Counted from the first letter of the stretch, positions 18,801-35,214 are shown. The stretch: DNA of 64,000 bases from Piscicola geometra (GCA_943735955.1 OX030955.1:3939835-4003834); one strand, 5' to 3'. A program made the numbers and translations. Notes: generated from the sequence alone by a model not told the origin.

Positions 18801-19353
18801 TATGAAAACAAATCAAACAACTCATAAAAAATAGAATCAATTACAGTTCAAATAAAGATGGTGGGGTCTAATTGAAACGCTAGGAATTTGGCCTAGAGTC
18901 TTAGCACCTCTCAGCATTATAGCCATTACACACCTTCTTGTGGGGATTTTTATTACTAAAATGTTTTTCGTTTTGAGGATATTGACAAGTTTTAAAAGTA
19001 TATTTTAAATATTTATTTTAATATTTATTTTAAAATTATTTTGAAATAACCAAATATCTTTCATTAAGTTTTAAAACGATATATCAAATCCAACATTTCA
19101 CAGTTTTATGCATGAATAAAATTCGTTAGACCAATACATTTGAAAATTTGATTTCTAAATATAACGAAAAACAAACATTGAGTATCAATTTAGTATAAAA
19201 AATTCTAATCAATCACAAAATCAGATTATTCGATTAACTAAGAGAAAACATATTTCGAATAAAACTTAGAAAGTCAGATTATAATTTCTAAATAAACTAA
19301 ATGAGTTTAAAAAATCAAAACTCATTGTTTTGTGATTTATAATTTGTAAAAGA
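15871..19353. other. Intergenic, no gene seen
   Basis: AT-rich DNA with only short spurious frames on both strands. Nothing resembles a known domain. The part nearest 19354 probably holds the 3' UTR of the FEZF gene, which is on the minus strand. Confidence 0.45.
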
Positions 19354-21229
19354 TCATCTGATGCCACTGTTGAAGAGCTGCAAAAAGTCGCCTTGGATGA
19401 ATGGTGTTTGCGAGTAAGAAGGGATGTAGAGTTGGTTGTGGAATGTCTTGATGGGAATCTTGTAAGCCATCTCATTACCAGCACTGATTCTATGCAAGGT
19501 GTTGAAGTAGAAGGGAGGTTTGAGGGGGGTGCTGGTGGACGGGTCATGGTAGAAGAGCGGTGCCTTGAAGGATTTTGAAGAGTCGTAGTGGTATTGGTGC
19601 AGCTTTCTTGAGTGCTTCTTAAGGTCAAAGTTGCGACAAAATCCTTTACCACAAACCTGTTAAAAAGTTGAGATGCTGAAGGTAGTAGCCTTTGTGAAGT
19701 TCACTCAAAGAGAAAATTATTAATTTGTTGCGGAAATAAGTTTATGAATAGGTAAAAAAATATTTTTAAATCACTGCAAATGTTATTAGGCAAGAAGATG
19801 AAGCGCTTAGTATTGATTAAAACCTTGCAAGTAAACGGCTTGTTCTTTTGGTGAGTGTGCATATGGAAAGTGAGGTTGTAGATCTGGGATGTGGTGATGT
19901 AGAAGAATTTTTATTTTAAAATAACTATTTAACAATTGGATAAACTAATATTTCAAAAAAAAATTTTTAAGCATTGATGAAAGTGTATTCAATTTCAATT
20001 GTTCAGTTGTTTCTAATATCAAGAATGTGACCACTAGCCTGATGAAACGCCTTATGGCAAATCTCGCATTTAAACTGCTTTTCCTTTGAGTGGGTCAGAC
20101 GATGGTTCTTGTAGTTTCCCTTCTGGTGGAAACCCTTGCCACAGAACTCGCACACGAAAGGCTTGAAGCCTCGGTGGATCAGCATGTGGGTGTTGAGGGT
20201 GGACGAGCGGTTGAAAGCTTTTCCACAAGTCTTACACTTGTGCGGTTTTTCAGAGGTGTGAATAATTTTGTGACGGCACAGCGTGCTCGCTTGTCTGAAA
20301 CCTTTGTCGCACACCTTGCACACAAAAGGACGGGCACCAGTGTGCACGGGCATGTGCCGGTTGAGGTTGTAGTGCGCGTTGAAGGTCTTGCCACAGTCTG
20401 GACACACAAACAACTTCTGAGCACTTGGGTTTTTATTCGTTTGTTCTGCGCTCAGTGTGGTGCTGTTGATGAAAGAAGTTGTGTTGATGGCGGTGGATGT
20501 TGCGTTGGTTGTAGTGGTAGTTAAAGAAATATTTTCTTTTGACCTGCTTGGAGAAAGGTTGAGGCTGGAACTGAGAGGGTTCACCTTCACATGCGTTGGT
20601 GAGTCTTGAAGCTCGATCACATCTCTTGGGGCCTCACTATCTTTCTTCTCTTTTTGGTCACTCTTGTAATACATCTTCTTAAACTCCGTTATTTTCTTTT
20701 CTTCTTCAGTTGAAACTAAGCCCTTTTTAATGTCACCATTGAAACTTTCTCTCTTTGATTCTTTTTTAGCCATAATTACTTTTTCAAACTCTGGTGCGTG
20801 GTTCAAACTGTAACCTCTGTAATACTCGCCCAGATTTCCCTTCAGCATTTTTAAGCAATTCTCTTTAACGAGGTTGTAATGATAAACTCTCCATTGAAAC
20901 TTCTGCTGCAGAGACCTCACCATCATCCAATGGTGTTGCTCGAAAGGAAAATTTGTATTTAAATTCTTTTCTAGCGATTTTTTCATCATAAGGTTGGAAA
21001 AAGTTGTGTTTGAAAAGTTTATGCCTAGGTTGAAGCTATCTTTTGAAGCGACAGAAGTAGTTAATTCTTTTGAGTTATAGGAATGATTGGTAATGTTGTT
21101 GCTAGAGTAATTTGTAAAATTGCTAGAGATAGCGTGTATAGGGTTGAAACTCGGACACTCAGAGTTATTTGTTAAAATTTCTGTATCTCTTTTCATGAGA
21201 TTCTCAATCGAGAAAGGGAGGTTCGCCAT
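19354..21229 (-). CDS. FEZF: FEZF zinc-finger transcription repressor (Fez family)
   Basis: FEZF proteins are nuclear repressors that pattern the anterior nervous system. Three exons on the minus strand, 20039-21229, 19824-19883 and 19354-19656, encode 517 residues. An eh1-type Groucho-binding motif (PFSIENLM) sits at residues 4-11, the usual FEZF position. Six C2H2 fingers follow, beginning [20 protein letters not shown], with the family-specific [53 protein letters not shown], the exon-spanning finger 5 (FHQ joined to [11 protein letters not shown]) and [16 protein letters not shown] chose the Met at 21229 because it places eh1 at the N-terminus. An in-frame Met ten codons upstream (21259) is possible. 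The first intron appears to start with GC rather than GT. The middle of exon 1 is Ser/Asn/Thr-rich and unconserved. FEZF1 versus FEZF2 cannot be assigned. Confidence 0.95.
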
Positions 21230-21259
21230 TTGGAAGTACCAAAGTCGCAAAAATTGCAA

Positions 21260-22007
21260 AACTCTCGCGAATTTTCCTCACTTCCACGTCTTAATATTGC
21301 ACGCAGGCATCCATCATAATCAGAAAATGACGCGAGTGGGAGGAGCTAAAGGATGGGGCGCCGAATCAAAAATAAGATTTTTTACAAATCTCATGCTCCT
21401 GAAGACATTGTCCATTTTAAGGCGGAGCTTAAATTGAAAGGAAGTACGATAGATTGGTTGATGTTAGTTCAACGCTGTTTCACTTATTTTCCTAAGTTAT
21501 TCAAATGGTTAGAATTGGTATTTCAACGCCAATATTCAAAAAATAAATGTTTAAAATATCTTATAGTATTAACTCATTTTCCTCCCATTTTCTATTTACC
21601 GTTGCAACACAACCACCACACAAGCATTGGCACTAACATCAAGACGACGCCATACACAACGGTGTTGACAACAAAAGCTACAAGTCCGCTTGACACACAA
21701 TATGCCCTGTCTTTATGATGCCCCCTCTTTGCAAAGTCTGTACATGTTCCAAAAAAGGTTTCAAAAAAGAGAATTAACTTTCACCACTTTAAAAGGATTT
21801 GTTGATATTAGCATGTGTAGAATTTAAGTTTTTTAAATAATTATTTCTAATAGTATAATTAGATTTATTCTTTATGTTAATCGTTTCATCGAAGGTAATA
21901 AGAATGAAAACCTTAGAAAGGACAAAAAGTGTAACGTTAGTAGTAGCTGGACTAGTAGTAGAAATATTTTTAAGGAAAGTAATAGAATTAATAGTAGTAG
22001 AAGAAGT
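21260..22007. other. FEZF upstream region
   Basis: This interval lies directly upstream of FEZF and should include its promoter and 5' UTR. I see no convincing exon or TATA element. Short frames at 21353-21718 show no recognisable domain. Confidence 0.35.
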
Positions 22008-22460
<453 letters not shown>

Positions 22461-25238
22461 AGTAAAAAGAGTAGTGATTGTTATTGTAAAAACAGAAAAA
22501 TGGTAGTAGAAGAGTTAGTAATAGTACAATGGGGATAGTAGTAGTAGTTTCTTGGAGATGTCTCGACCGGCTGACCTCAATAGAAGCATTCATTCTCTTT
22601 CCTTCGGGGATTGCTGGCACTTTGTAAGGCCCGTCTTGTCATCCTTCTTCGCACGCTTCGCTCCCATTGCGTGTGCCATTGAATGTGTTCGTCTAGGTGC
22701 TACTCACTTTACTTTTCTGTACGATTTTACGGCGTTTAAATGCGCCGACGTTGGGCGTTACTTTGGAGCGTTTCATTGAAAAGCTGCCTGAAACCGCTGG
22801 GAACTTGTTGTAGTGAATGCTTGTTTAATGGCGTCAAATTAATGAGTGGACTTGGGCGCTTTTTCGCCATCTTTAAAAAAAAAGTTTTTTCAGACAAATA
22901 TTTTTCGAGCCTTATAGAAACCAATAAAAATTTAAAATATTTAAATATTTATTCAAATTTGTGAAAAAAATTGAATTAAAAAAATTTAATTAATAAATAA
23001 CTTTTTTTCAAAGAGACATAAAAACATTCACCCGTTTTTCAAAAATTATTTTATCACTTACTCATTTCTCCATTTTCCATTAAATTACTTTTCCATTTAT
23101 CCACGAATCAGCCTCCAACTCACCCTTCTACTCAGCCATCTTCTAATCCACCTACTCAAGCACCCATTCATCGACGCATAGCCTCTCAACATCCGATTAC
23201 GAAGTAATTTGCAAGACAATCAGGTGACCTCACGAGATACACGCTGTAATGCTGCCCTCTATGTGCGTCACTTTAACTGCCTTCCCCTTTATTGAAATGA
23301 CCTCAGTCTCCTGACGATTTCTTTACTGCTTTTTTAGTTTTATTATTATTTGATATTTTTTTCGTTGCTTGGATATTTTTTAGTTAATATAGAGAAAATT
23401 GTATTTTTAATGTTTGTTACATAATTAATTATTTTCACATACGCTAAAAGCAAATTTTTAAAATTATATTTTTAATAATAATTTTTTTCCAACTTTTAGA
23501 TTTTTTTCTTTTTTTGTTTTGAACGTTTTCTTTGTTGAGTGCTAAAGGTTTCATATTTAATTTTGTTATTGTAACATGATAAAAAAATTGATTCACCGGT
23601 CGCTCATTTTCTGCACACAAACGCAAAACATTTACGCAAAATGTAGTAAATTAACACACAGACACACCCATCCATCAACTTGTCCACACTCTCATAAGTA
23701 AATTTAACGGAGACGAGAAAGGCTCAACTCGTACATTGCATCTGAACACTTCTCGTTTTTTATTGGTTGAAAAAAATAGATCTGTAAGTGGATCGCAAAA
23801 TTTGATCGTCTCGAAAATTCTGAAATGATTTTCTTGATATGTTGAAGTCTGGAAATATAACATTTGTTTCAAATAATACATTTTAAATCTAAGTTTTATT
23901 AGGACTTTTATTTGATTGAAGATTCAATAAGCACATTTAATTTAGTCGGTATTTTATTCAAATATTTGTATAAAGAAATATTCAAAAAAGTTAATATCAG
24001 ATAATTTAACAAAATTGGTCGAAAGCTCTGTCGAACGGATTAAAATTCAGAATACAATGCAGGTCTTACTACGTGATCTTTGCATGACACATCTATCCTA
24101 TACTCCCGACTTTTATTATTTAGATTGATGATGACGTTTTAAAACTCGGACTTGGAGGTGGATAACATTTGACTCTAGGGTATTCCGTGGCGTGTACATG
24201 CGAACATCTTCGAACTCGTCGTTTCAAAGTTAGCAAGACTCACAATTTTTTATATTTTTTTATTGACCACTTTCATATGATAGTTTGGAATTTTTAGATA
24301 TTCAAGTTTGAAGGGCATTGGATAGTTGAGAGCACTTCTGAAGAATGTCAATCATTTAAGCTAAACTCACGAAAAAAAATTGTCGTTTTTTGCTATTTCA
24401 GAAAATCTTTTTTTAAAGTTAAAATATAATAACGTATACAAAGTAGGGTAGCTTCTCAATAAGATCAATTGACAGTAATATTTTTTTTATTGACAGGGGT
24501 TTTACACGGACCATAAAAATAATTTTAATTCTTACACCGATTGTTCGCGCAAACTCTTGTGAACTCCAGAAAAACATCACTGGTTCTTGATACAAATATG
24601 GGTTTCAGTGGAATGTGCTTTTTTAGAAAAAATTATGCCCAATTAAAATTATTTCTTTTAAAAGTTATGTGCTTTAAAGTTATTTTTCTGAGTAAATTAT
24701 TTATTTGAATAAAGTTGTTTTTTCAAAGAATGGAAACTTAAAAACAGAAAAGTGTGAAAAGGGAAAGTTCACATTATATATCAGTTTTACAGCATAAACA
24801 GTGGCATTCAAATGATTTGTAGGGGTTTGAGCACGTCAACTCTTAGAGAAGTAAACATTCGTTTTTTCATTTTCTGATTGCGAATCTCGATTTCCTGAAA
24901 CGTTTCCATTTCTGCTTTTTGCTACTTCATAAGCGATGGTGGGAAACAAACTAAAAGACTTCTGAGTACCGTCTTGCGTCATAACCACTAAACTAGAGCA
25001 GTTTACGAGCCATTACCGTTCACACTCTGAAGGGCTTGCAATGATCTATCAGTTTGTAATCTTCATATAAATATGCTCTAATTGCCTATTTGTGCTATAT
25101 TCAAGATCTTTTCTAGTTCAGGTGAGATAATAATACAACGTTTAAATAATAGAACACTTTGAACTGCAAAACAGTCAAATTAGTTTATTAAAAGTTTTTG
25201 TGAAAAGTTCGGATTGTAACGTAAACCGTTTAAAACAA
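22461..25238. other. Intergenic, no gene seen
   Basis: The segment is AT-rich. Short frames around 22552-22964 have slightly higher GC but no motif I recognise. The promoter of the methyltransferase-like gene should lie in the last few hundred bases. Confidence 0.4.
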
Positions 25239-26059
25239 ATGGAGCTTTATGAGGATTCATATAACCAATGCTACAAAGCTTTCAAAGAAACGAGCAACCA
25301 GAAAGAAGTTTACGAATCATTGTGGAAGAGTTTAGACGACGATGCTTTGAAATCAGCCACAAGCGCTCTGACCATTGGCTGCGGCTCTGGAGTTACCGAG
25401 ATAGATTTCTTTGCTGAAGTGCTTCCTAGCTTGAAGAAAGCCTCTTTCGAAGAACCAAATCTTTCTGGTTTCACCATGCTAGAAAAAAATCTTGTTTCTA
25501 GCAACCTTTCGAACAAGGCGGAATGCAAGGCTCATTTTTGTACCATTCAGGAATGGGACAACCAGGGTGGAAAGTTTGATTTAATTTTAATGAGTCACTG
25601 TTTGTATTACTTTAAAGCTCGTGAAAGAACAGATTTATTCAAGAAGTGTTTTGATGACTTACTGAATCCAAAAGGAATTATTTATATTCTGATGTCATGC
25701 GAAGGTGAAAATGGTAAGTTATTTTTGTTAAACTTTAAAACGATACTTAAAATTGATTTTAAAAAATTAAACATAGAGGAATCTTTATTCAATCTTCAGG
25801 TGACACAAACCTATTGAACACTGTCATAAAAAAAGTTGGATGCCAGCCACAAGATCCATTTGATGTGGTTAGAAAAGAGCTGGCTTCAAATGGAAGGTTT
25901 CCTGATAAGGAAATCATCATTCATATTAAATATAACCTTAGCTTATTCAATGATGGAGCAATAAATTTTATAAAGCTTCTTTGCAATCCGAAAAGAGAAA
26001 AAAAAGAAATCTTCGAACCGATTGAAGTCTTGAAGAGCAGAGGCTACGATGGAGTTTAA
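25239..26059 (+). CDS. Histamine N-methyltransferase-like SAM-dependent methyltransferase
   Basis: The product resembles HNMT, a small cytosolic enzyme that methylates histamine with S-adenosylmethionine. Two exons, 25239-25713 and 25800-26059, join in phase to 244 residues; human HNMT has 292. Motif I is LTIGCGSGVTEIDFF, with the glycine-rich SAM loop followed by the EID typical of HNMT. An acidic EEPN follows at the usual ribose-binding strand, then WDNQGGKFDLILMSHCLYYF, which matches the HNMT pattern WDFIHMIQMLYYV. The C-terminal half is diverged and about 50 residues short, so the substrate may differ. The start is the first ATG in frame with the methyltransferase fold (MELYEDSYNQC). An AATAAA lies at 26232-26237, about 170 nt past the stop. 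Confidence 0.8.
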
Positions 26060-26231
26060 AAAGAGTGTTTGTGCGTGCTGAAAAAAGAAGTTTAGAAACT
26101 TCATTACTTCTTAATTTTTTAAACTAATTCTGGAATTTACGGTGTTTAATATTTTTATTGAAATGGTTTTTTCTAAATAATTTTTTGTTTTATATAAAGA
26201 TATAAAAAAACTTTTTAGTGAAATTGTATAA

Positions 26232-26237
26232 AATAAA
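26232..26237 (+). terminator. AATAAA polyadenylation signal candidate
   Basis: A canonical hexamer lies about 170 nt downstream of the methyltransferase-like stop codon. In AT-rich DNA the hexamer is common, so this rests mainly on position. Confidence 0.35.
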
Positions 26238-26624
26238 TTAAATATTTAAACTTCGTTTTTAGGGTTTGCATTTTTTTTCACTGTGAAAGAGTTACTGAAT
26301 TGTGTTGTATTGAAATTAGTGCTCTAAAAGCCTCCAAATGTATCTCAAAAACTTTCAAACTGTACAAAACGCTTCATTTCCATGCATATCATACCATTTT
26401 GCAAAAATTGAATAAAAAAACTGATAATAAGTTGAAACACTTAGAAAAACGACTAAAACGGGACCGAAAAGACCTGATAACAAGTCCAAACGCTTTGTCA
26501 TGCATGAAATACTATTTTGCAACAAAATTTGTTCGAAAAAAAATCAAAAAAAGTTGACGATCTTAAAACTTTTTGGTTTTTCATAAAGTTGAAAATTACT
26601 GCTAAAAAATTAATTTAAAAAAAT

Positions 26625-26975
26625 AATAATGCCTATTTATATTGCGCCAAGGCCTAAGTCGTGAAACCCCGCATCCAATACTGGTGAACGGGTAGCTGGG
26701 TTCTCAATGACTTTCGGCTTGACCAATAATGAAAGGTCCTAGGTTCAAATGCGACCAATGTCCTAGTAACCCAAAGGCACAAAGGAAAATATGCAGCCTA
26801 AGTGACCCAAGAAGCCCGTTCGGGTTATACGCCACTATAATAATGCTCGTCATTATTATTATTATAAATACACTAGATTTATGATAGCTCATGGTTGGCT
26901 CAACAGGGATTCGAACTGGTGACCTTTAAGCTGCAGGTCCAACGACTTTACCATCTAAGCCAACCCGCTCGCCTA
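26625..26975 (-). mobile_element. SINE family A copy, inverted and split by a SINE B insertion
   Basis: The left piece (about 26625-26692) matches the SINE A body and tail: TATTTATATTGCGCCAAGG then GTGAAACCCCGCATCC. The right piece (about 26869-26975) matches the hairpin and tRNA head: ATGATAGCTCATGGTTGG, then GGGATTCGAACTGGTGACC. Compared with the unbroken copy at 38328-38515, the two pieces are contiguous parts of one element. Confidence 0.85.
26693..26868 (+). mobile_element. SINE family B copy nested in SINE A
   Basis: It contains an A-box-like GGGTAGCTGGGTTCTCAATG, a B-box-like CCTAGGTTCAAATGCGACC, and the family tail CCCGTTCGGGTTATACGCCA followed by (ATT)n. Similar ends (AATACT at the left, AATACACT at the right) may be the target-site duplication. 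The head is tRNA-like but does not fold well by eye. Confidence 0.75.
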
Positions 26976-27017
26976 ATAATAAGTTAAAACGCCTTTTCAC
27001 CTGTGGCAAGGAACTTC

Positions 27018-27085
27018 ATCATCATCTTCAACATCATCATCATCGTCATCGTCATCATCATCATCATCATCGTCATCATAATCAT
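27018..27085. repeat. (ATC)n microsatellite
   Basis: A run of CATCATC with CGT variants lies about 600 bp beyond the 3' end of the SYD-1 gene. Confidence 0.9.
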
Positions 27086-27640
27086 CGGGTTTCAGTGGGG
27101 AGAGAGCAATAGCTTGGACTGACAGTCTTTAAAGTATAAAAATTTCACTTTTCTCTTTGAAAAGTTAAAAGTAACTCGTAAGTTGTTATGACGACCATTT
27201 TAATTACTCTAAGGTCGAATCGAGCAACAAGGTTCACTGTAAAATTTACATGTAAAAATTCACGAGTTTCTAAAATATAAGCTATTTTCTGGATTCTAGC
27301 AATAATTCAAAATTACAGTTTGTAATAGAGAAAGGCTAACGAAGATATATGGAAGTAATTATTTATAATAAAAAAAACATGAATATAAAATGTGTGGTTG
27401 ATGAGAAGACAAAAATTAACTAAATATACGTTTCATGCGAGAGAATTCTATGATCTACTGCAACCAGTTATGTCGACCTAATTTTTTCTTGTTTATTTGC
27501 CATTTCTTGTTCTGTGAAATAAGTGAAATAATTATAAGATAAAATGACAATAAAGAAAAATCGTACTGATAAAATTATTTGAATGAAAGAGATTATAGTT
27601 TTTCCAAAAGAGTACTGCACTTAATGAAAAAAATAATTGT

Positions 27641-27646
27641 TTTATT
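27641..27646 (-). terminator. AATAAA polyadenylation signal candidate for SYD-1
   Basis: On the minus strand an AATAAA hexamer lies about 25 nt after the SYD-1 stop codon at 27671. This would make a very short 3' UTR. Confidence 0.4.
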
Positions 27647-27670
27647 TCTAATGTTTATACCTATATAATA

Positions 27671-30600
27671 TTAACTCAAAGCCTTACAACCTGAAGCCAA
27701 AATAGAACTTTCTTGCTGCCAAATGTCGAGCAGACAGCTGAGTAGTTGAGCGTGTTTTGCGAAAGTGTCTGAGGAGAAGGAGGGTGGCGAAGTGAACGAA
27801 GAGTTGGCTGGTGGGCAGATGAGACAGGGGCCCAGACAGAGACCAATCTGTTCCGAAGTCATTTTGTTCACTTCACTGTTGCTGCTCACCTTCTTGAGGT
27901 GGTCCAACATGAAAGCCAGTGTTTCCTGTTGTATGAAAAGTTTTTTGAGATGAAATGAAAAAAGTGCGAAAATCGTGATAAGGTTAAAACAGATTTGGCT
28001 AAAGACGTTGTGTAAGTTCAAGAATTTACGGTAATTCAAACTCACATTAAAGTTTTAGTTAACCCTAAAAAAATTCACCAAAAAAACCCTTTTTCACCTG
28101 GTTGGCCCTGGGCAGACACTCAAGGATTCCGAGCATGAGCTGGGTGTTGCCTTCGACGTCGCCAGGCACTTGCACACTCAGTGCGTCCAGGAGCATTTCA
28201 TGAAGACTGCTCGTGCAGAGGGGCTCGGGCAATTCTCTAAAAAAGGCAGTCAGTACTCCTGTGTGTTGTGAAAGAAAAGGTTGCTTCAAGCAAAGCAAAA
28301 GAAAGAATGTGATCAGGCTGATCAGACAGCATTGGAATAACTGCTAAGAGACGAATGGCAGACTCACCTGTGATGACGTTGATGTCGGAGACACTTTCAG
28401 GACTTATGTCGACCAGTCGAGGGTTCTTCTCCATCTCCTCCCTCAACTGCGTCTTTCTCTTGTTGGAGCAGCTCAGGCGGTACAGACCCATCTGCGACAG
28501 TCCTCTTCTCTCGATTTCATTGACGCACCGTTGCACTATCAGAGGAACATTCACGCCTGACTTCTCTCTCAACACCACTTCCTTCAACTCCGCGCCGAAC
28601 AAACCGTTTTTCTTGGTGCTTTTGATGCGCGGAAACATCGCTTCGCTGTCTGTGAATGAAAGTTCGGTGTATAAGACGCCCTTTGGCTCAAGTTTGATTG
28701 CCAGTTTAATGGGGAAGATGTCTTTGTCCGAATCTTTGAAGTCGTTTTGTGAAAATTTAGAATGTTTTTTTTGGTTGAGTGTTGAGCAGATGACGTGGGC
28801 GATTGGAGTGGTGGCTGTGAAACAAAGCTGGTGTTTGGTGTCCATGTCCCAACTGTAAAGAAGCAGCTGCATCTTCTGCACCTTACACACTTCAAAGTCA
28901 AAATCCTCGTTCCAATCGAAGTTCAGAGCTCCAGTCCTCACCGTGGTTCTGGCGACTGGCATCGAGTCAACCTCGATGACGCAGTACAAGTCTCGCAGCG
29001 CAGTCTTGTTCGATTTGAGACCATAACCACACAGCACGTTCACCCTCAAGAGACCGGTGATGGGATTGGAGCCTTTTGCCAGCTCCACCGGGGGAGACTC
29101 GGTAAACTCCGCTAGTTGAAGCTTGTTCGGCATGCGAGAGACTGGACCACTCTTGAGTTTGGAAGGATGGCCGGGAGGATGCGGCTTATTAGAAGAGAGC
29201 GAAGTGGATGAACTCAGTGCTGAGACTTGCTTGTGTCTAGAGAGAGAATGAGAAAATTGTGGTTTTTGTTTCGAAACGGATGAAGAACGAGATGGTTTTG
29301 AGAAGGGAGTGTCAGAAGAGCTTATCCAGCTGCCTAATCTGTTGTCTAGCTTGTGTGAGAAGGGAGCGTAGTTGTTTGAGTCGTTCATTTTGTAGATGTT
29401 GTAGTCAAGCAGAGAATCAGTGCTGAGCTTTCTTGTCAGTCTGCATGGCTGGAACGCTGTTATGTTGTTATTCTTTTTTTTTATTATTATTACAATTGAT
29501 TTTTTTCATTATTATACACTTCAAAAAAATTAAATCCAATTTATCCCAAACTTATTTTTAGTATTATTATTACCACTTTTCCCCAAACCCATCGATCCCA
29601 ACCCTAAAAGTAACCCAAATCCCTTATCGAACCCTCTTTGCCTTGCGCCATTTGCTTCGACGCAGACGCCGACATGATGGACTGCTGCAGGAGCTGCTGG
29701 TCCAGCCAGGCGTTGTAGTCCTTCTGCGGGAGTGGAACGTTGCCCAGGAAAGGAATTTGCGAGTTGGCTGTGTGGCTGGAGAGGAGGGGGTAGTCTCCGT
29801 ACAGACTGAGAGAACTCAAGTCCGCAAATGAGCCTGTTGATGGAGATTTTTAATGAACGTTTTTTTATTGATAATAAATTATTTTAGTAGGTGAATGAAT
29901 ATATACGTTAATTTTATTGATTGATTGATCGATTGATTAATCTATTTTTTGAAGTTTTTTTGGTTAAAGTCTATTTTTAAAATCTATTTTATCCAAGGCC
30001 TAATTGGTTTAAGTCTATAAGTCTATTTTGTTCTTAGTCCGAAAGCAACATACAAACACCACTCACCACCCAGCTTGTTCTTGCTGAGATTCGAGTTCCT
30101 TGAGAAGGTCAGGTCGGACATGCCAGCTGACTGCTGCAAAGACGTCGTTGATGAGTTAAGAAAAGACTGATTAATTAATTTATTGGCTATTCATCATTCA
30201 TTCTCCGTAGTTAGTGTACAGGTTTTCTAATTGTAAAAAAAAATTAGTGAATGTAACTGTAGAGTTTACATAAAGTCTGGCACAGAAAAGTGGAATTGGG
30301 TGCCTAAATGACGCTTGACAATCACCCCAAATTAAAATCAGCGTCCAAGAAAGGGCCAAATATTCTTCAAACTTTAAAAACAAATTTAATTTAGAATATC
30401 TAAATACATTATTAAATTATAATATAGATTTTCTGGTCCAAATAACAAACTAATAGTAATTACTCGACATTTGAAAATAGTTATACTTTTAAATAAAAAT
30501 AACAATCACCTTAACTTTAATCCTAATCTATACTCATCATTACCCTTCTCCTCATCATTATCATTCTCATCATCATCCCAATCATCATTTCTAACACGGA

Positions 30601-31940
30601 ATGAAACACTGTATTCACGTGATCATGTCCAGACTACGGGACGAGCGTTGAAAAAGTTGAAGTCCTTATGACTAAGAGCTCCATTAAATGGTAACTGCAT
30701 CACTTAATCCAACATTTTATTTCATGTAATCATTTATAAATACTCTCAATCGAATTTATAAAGCTTATTTGATTTTTATAAAGTTGTCTTGAGCATATGA
30801 GTTCTTTATAAATTGTTCTAAGGCACATTAGTCTGTTATACATATTTAATTGGTTAACTAATTAATCAAATTATTTTTTAAATTAATGTAATCAATCAAA
30901 CGATCAAGACACATTTATCGCCTCTGAAGTCTCACCCGAACAAAGGTGCGGTACTTGTTTCTCGTCTTTTGGAAGTGTGGAATTATTTCAGAGTCTGAGT
31001 TGTACTGGTCAGCACTGTTGCCGTTCACCCTGGTGAAATGCATTGGCTGGTTCTGGAAAGCAGCGTGGGAAGCCCTGTCGACGTGGCTGGTGTTCGGCAG
31101 GTAACCAGCGTTTTTTTCGAGCCACTCAATCGGCAGGCGGTAATGCAGCCCACGATTCAGTGTGCGGTACATTTGGTCAGAAGCCGAACGTCTGTGGAGT
31201 TGTTCTTGTTGTTGTTGTTGTTGATGTTGCTGAAATTGTTGCAGTTGTTTTTGTTGTTCTAGTTGTTGTTGAAGTTGGTTTTGTTGTTGAATGTACTGCA
31301 ATGGAGAGTTCTTGGAAAAAAAATAGTTCAACTCAGGTCTGTACTCGCTTTGGTTTGATTGAAAAGTGTGTTGAGGGCCTAGCATGTAAGCCTGGTCGGG
31401 GAAGTAGTCATGTGGGAAGGGGAGGGGCATTTGGTAGCGAGGCATAGTGTCGTAGCCTTCGTTTTTCAGCTGACTTGCCAGTTGATGTTCGTTCGTTATA
31501 TTTCTCTCGTGTCTTTTTTTATCGACTGACAAGTCTTGCTTGCCATGGTGCGATGAAGTGCCGAAGCCACTCTTCAGCACGACGATTGGCTGCCTGCCGT
31601 CCCGATGGGCTTGTTCTCGCGGCGAAATCACCTCAGTGTGCGAGAAAGCACCGTCTGAACGGGAGTTGCTGTTCACTTTGACGGTGAGGACAAGTCTCTT
31701 GGCGATCGACATGAGAATGACCACGTCATCGAGACTCATGCGCTGCACGTCCACCAAGTTCACGCTCAGAATCTCATCGTTCACCTGCAAGAGGTTGTTC
31801 TTTGCGACCACACTGCCTTGTGCGATCCTCGAGACGAACACGCCAGACCACTTGTCCACGCCATTTCCTTCTCTAATATAGAAACCAAGAGTCTGCCCTG
31901 GCTGTTTGATGATCTCAACCGTCTGAATTTGGTCTTCCAT
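27671..31940 (-). CDS. syd-1: SYD-1 / SYDE family RhoGAP, PDZ-C2-RhoGAP architecture
   Basis: SYD-1 organises presynaptic active zones. Six minus-strand exons, 30936-31940, 30067-30133, 29633-29833, 28368-29456, 28098-28258 and 27671-27925, join in phase to about 925 residues. Exon 1 opens with a PDZ domain (carboxylate loop LGFY, then GVFVSRIAQGSVV and ILSVNLVDVQRMSLDDVV) and continues into a Gln-rich linker. Exon 4 carries the C2 domain (LLRVNVLCGYGLKS, DLYCVIEVDS, FDWNEDFDFEV) and the start of the RhoGAP domain (GLYRLSCSNKRKTQL). Exons 5 and 6 finish it (FFRELPEPLC, SEQIGLCLGPCLICPP). The arginine at the RhoGAP arginine-finger position is present. The N-terminal PDZ is the invertebrate layout; vertebrate SYDE1/2 lack it. 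A second possible donor for exon 3 (end at 29615) would add six in-frame codons. Confidence 0.93.

Positions 31941-35214
<3,274 letters not shown>

Noticed and set aside
25200..25238. Upstream extension of the methyltransferase-like gene
   Set aside because: It would start at GTG and adds residues with no family match. The ATG at 25239 is preferred.
26300..26557. 85-codon frame after the methyltransferase-like gene
   Set aside because: Lys-rich in AT-rich DNA with no domain. It begins beyond a polyadenylation signal and has no splice link to the gene.
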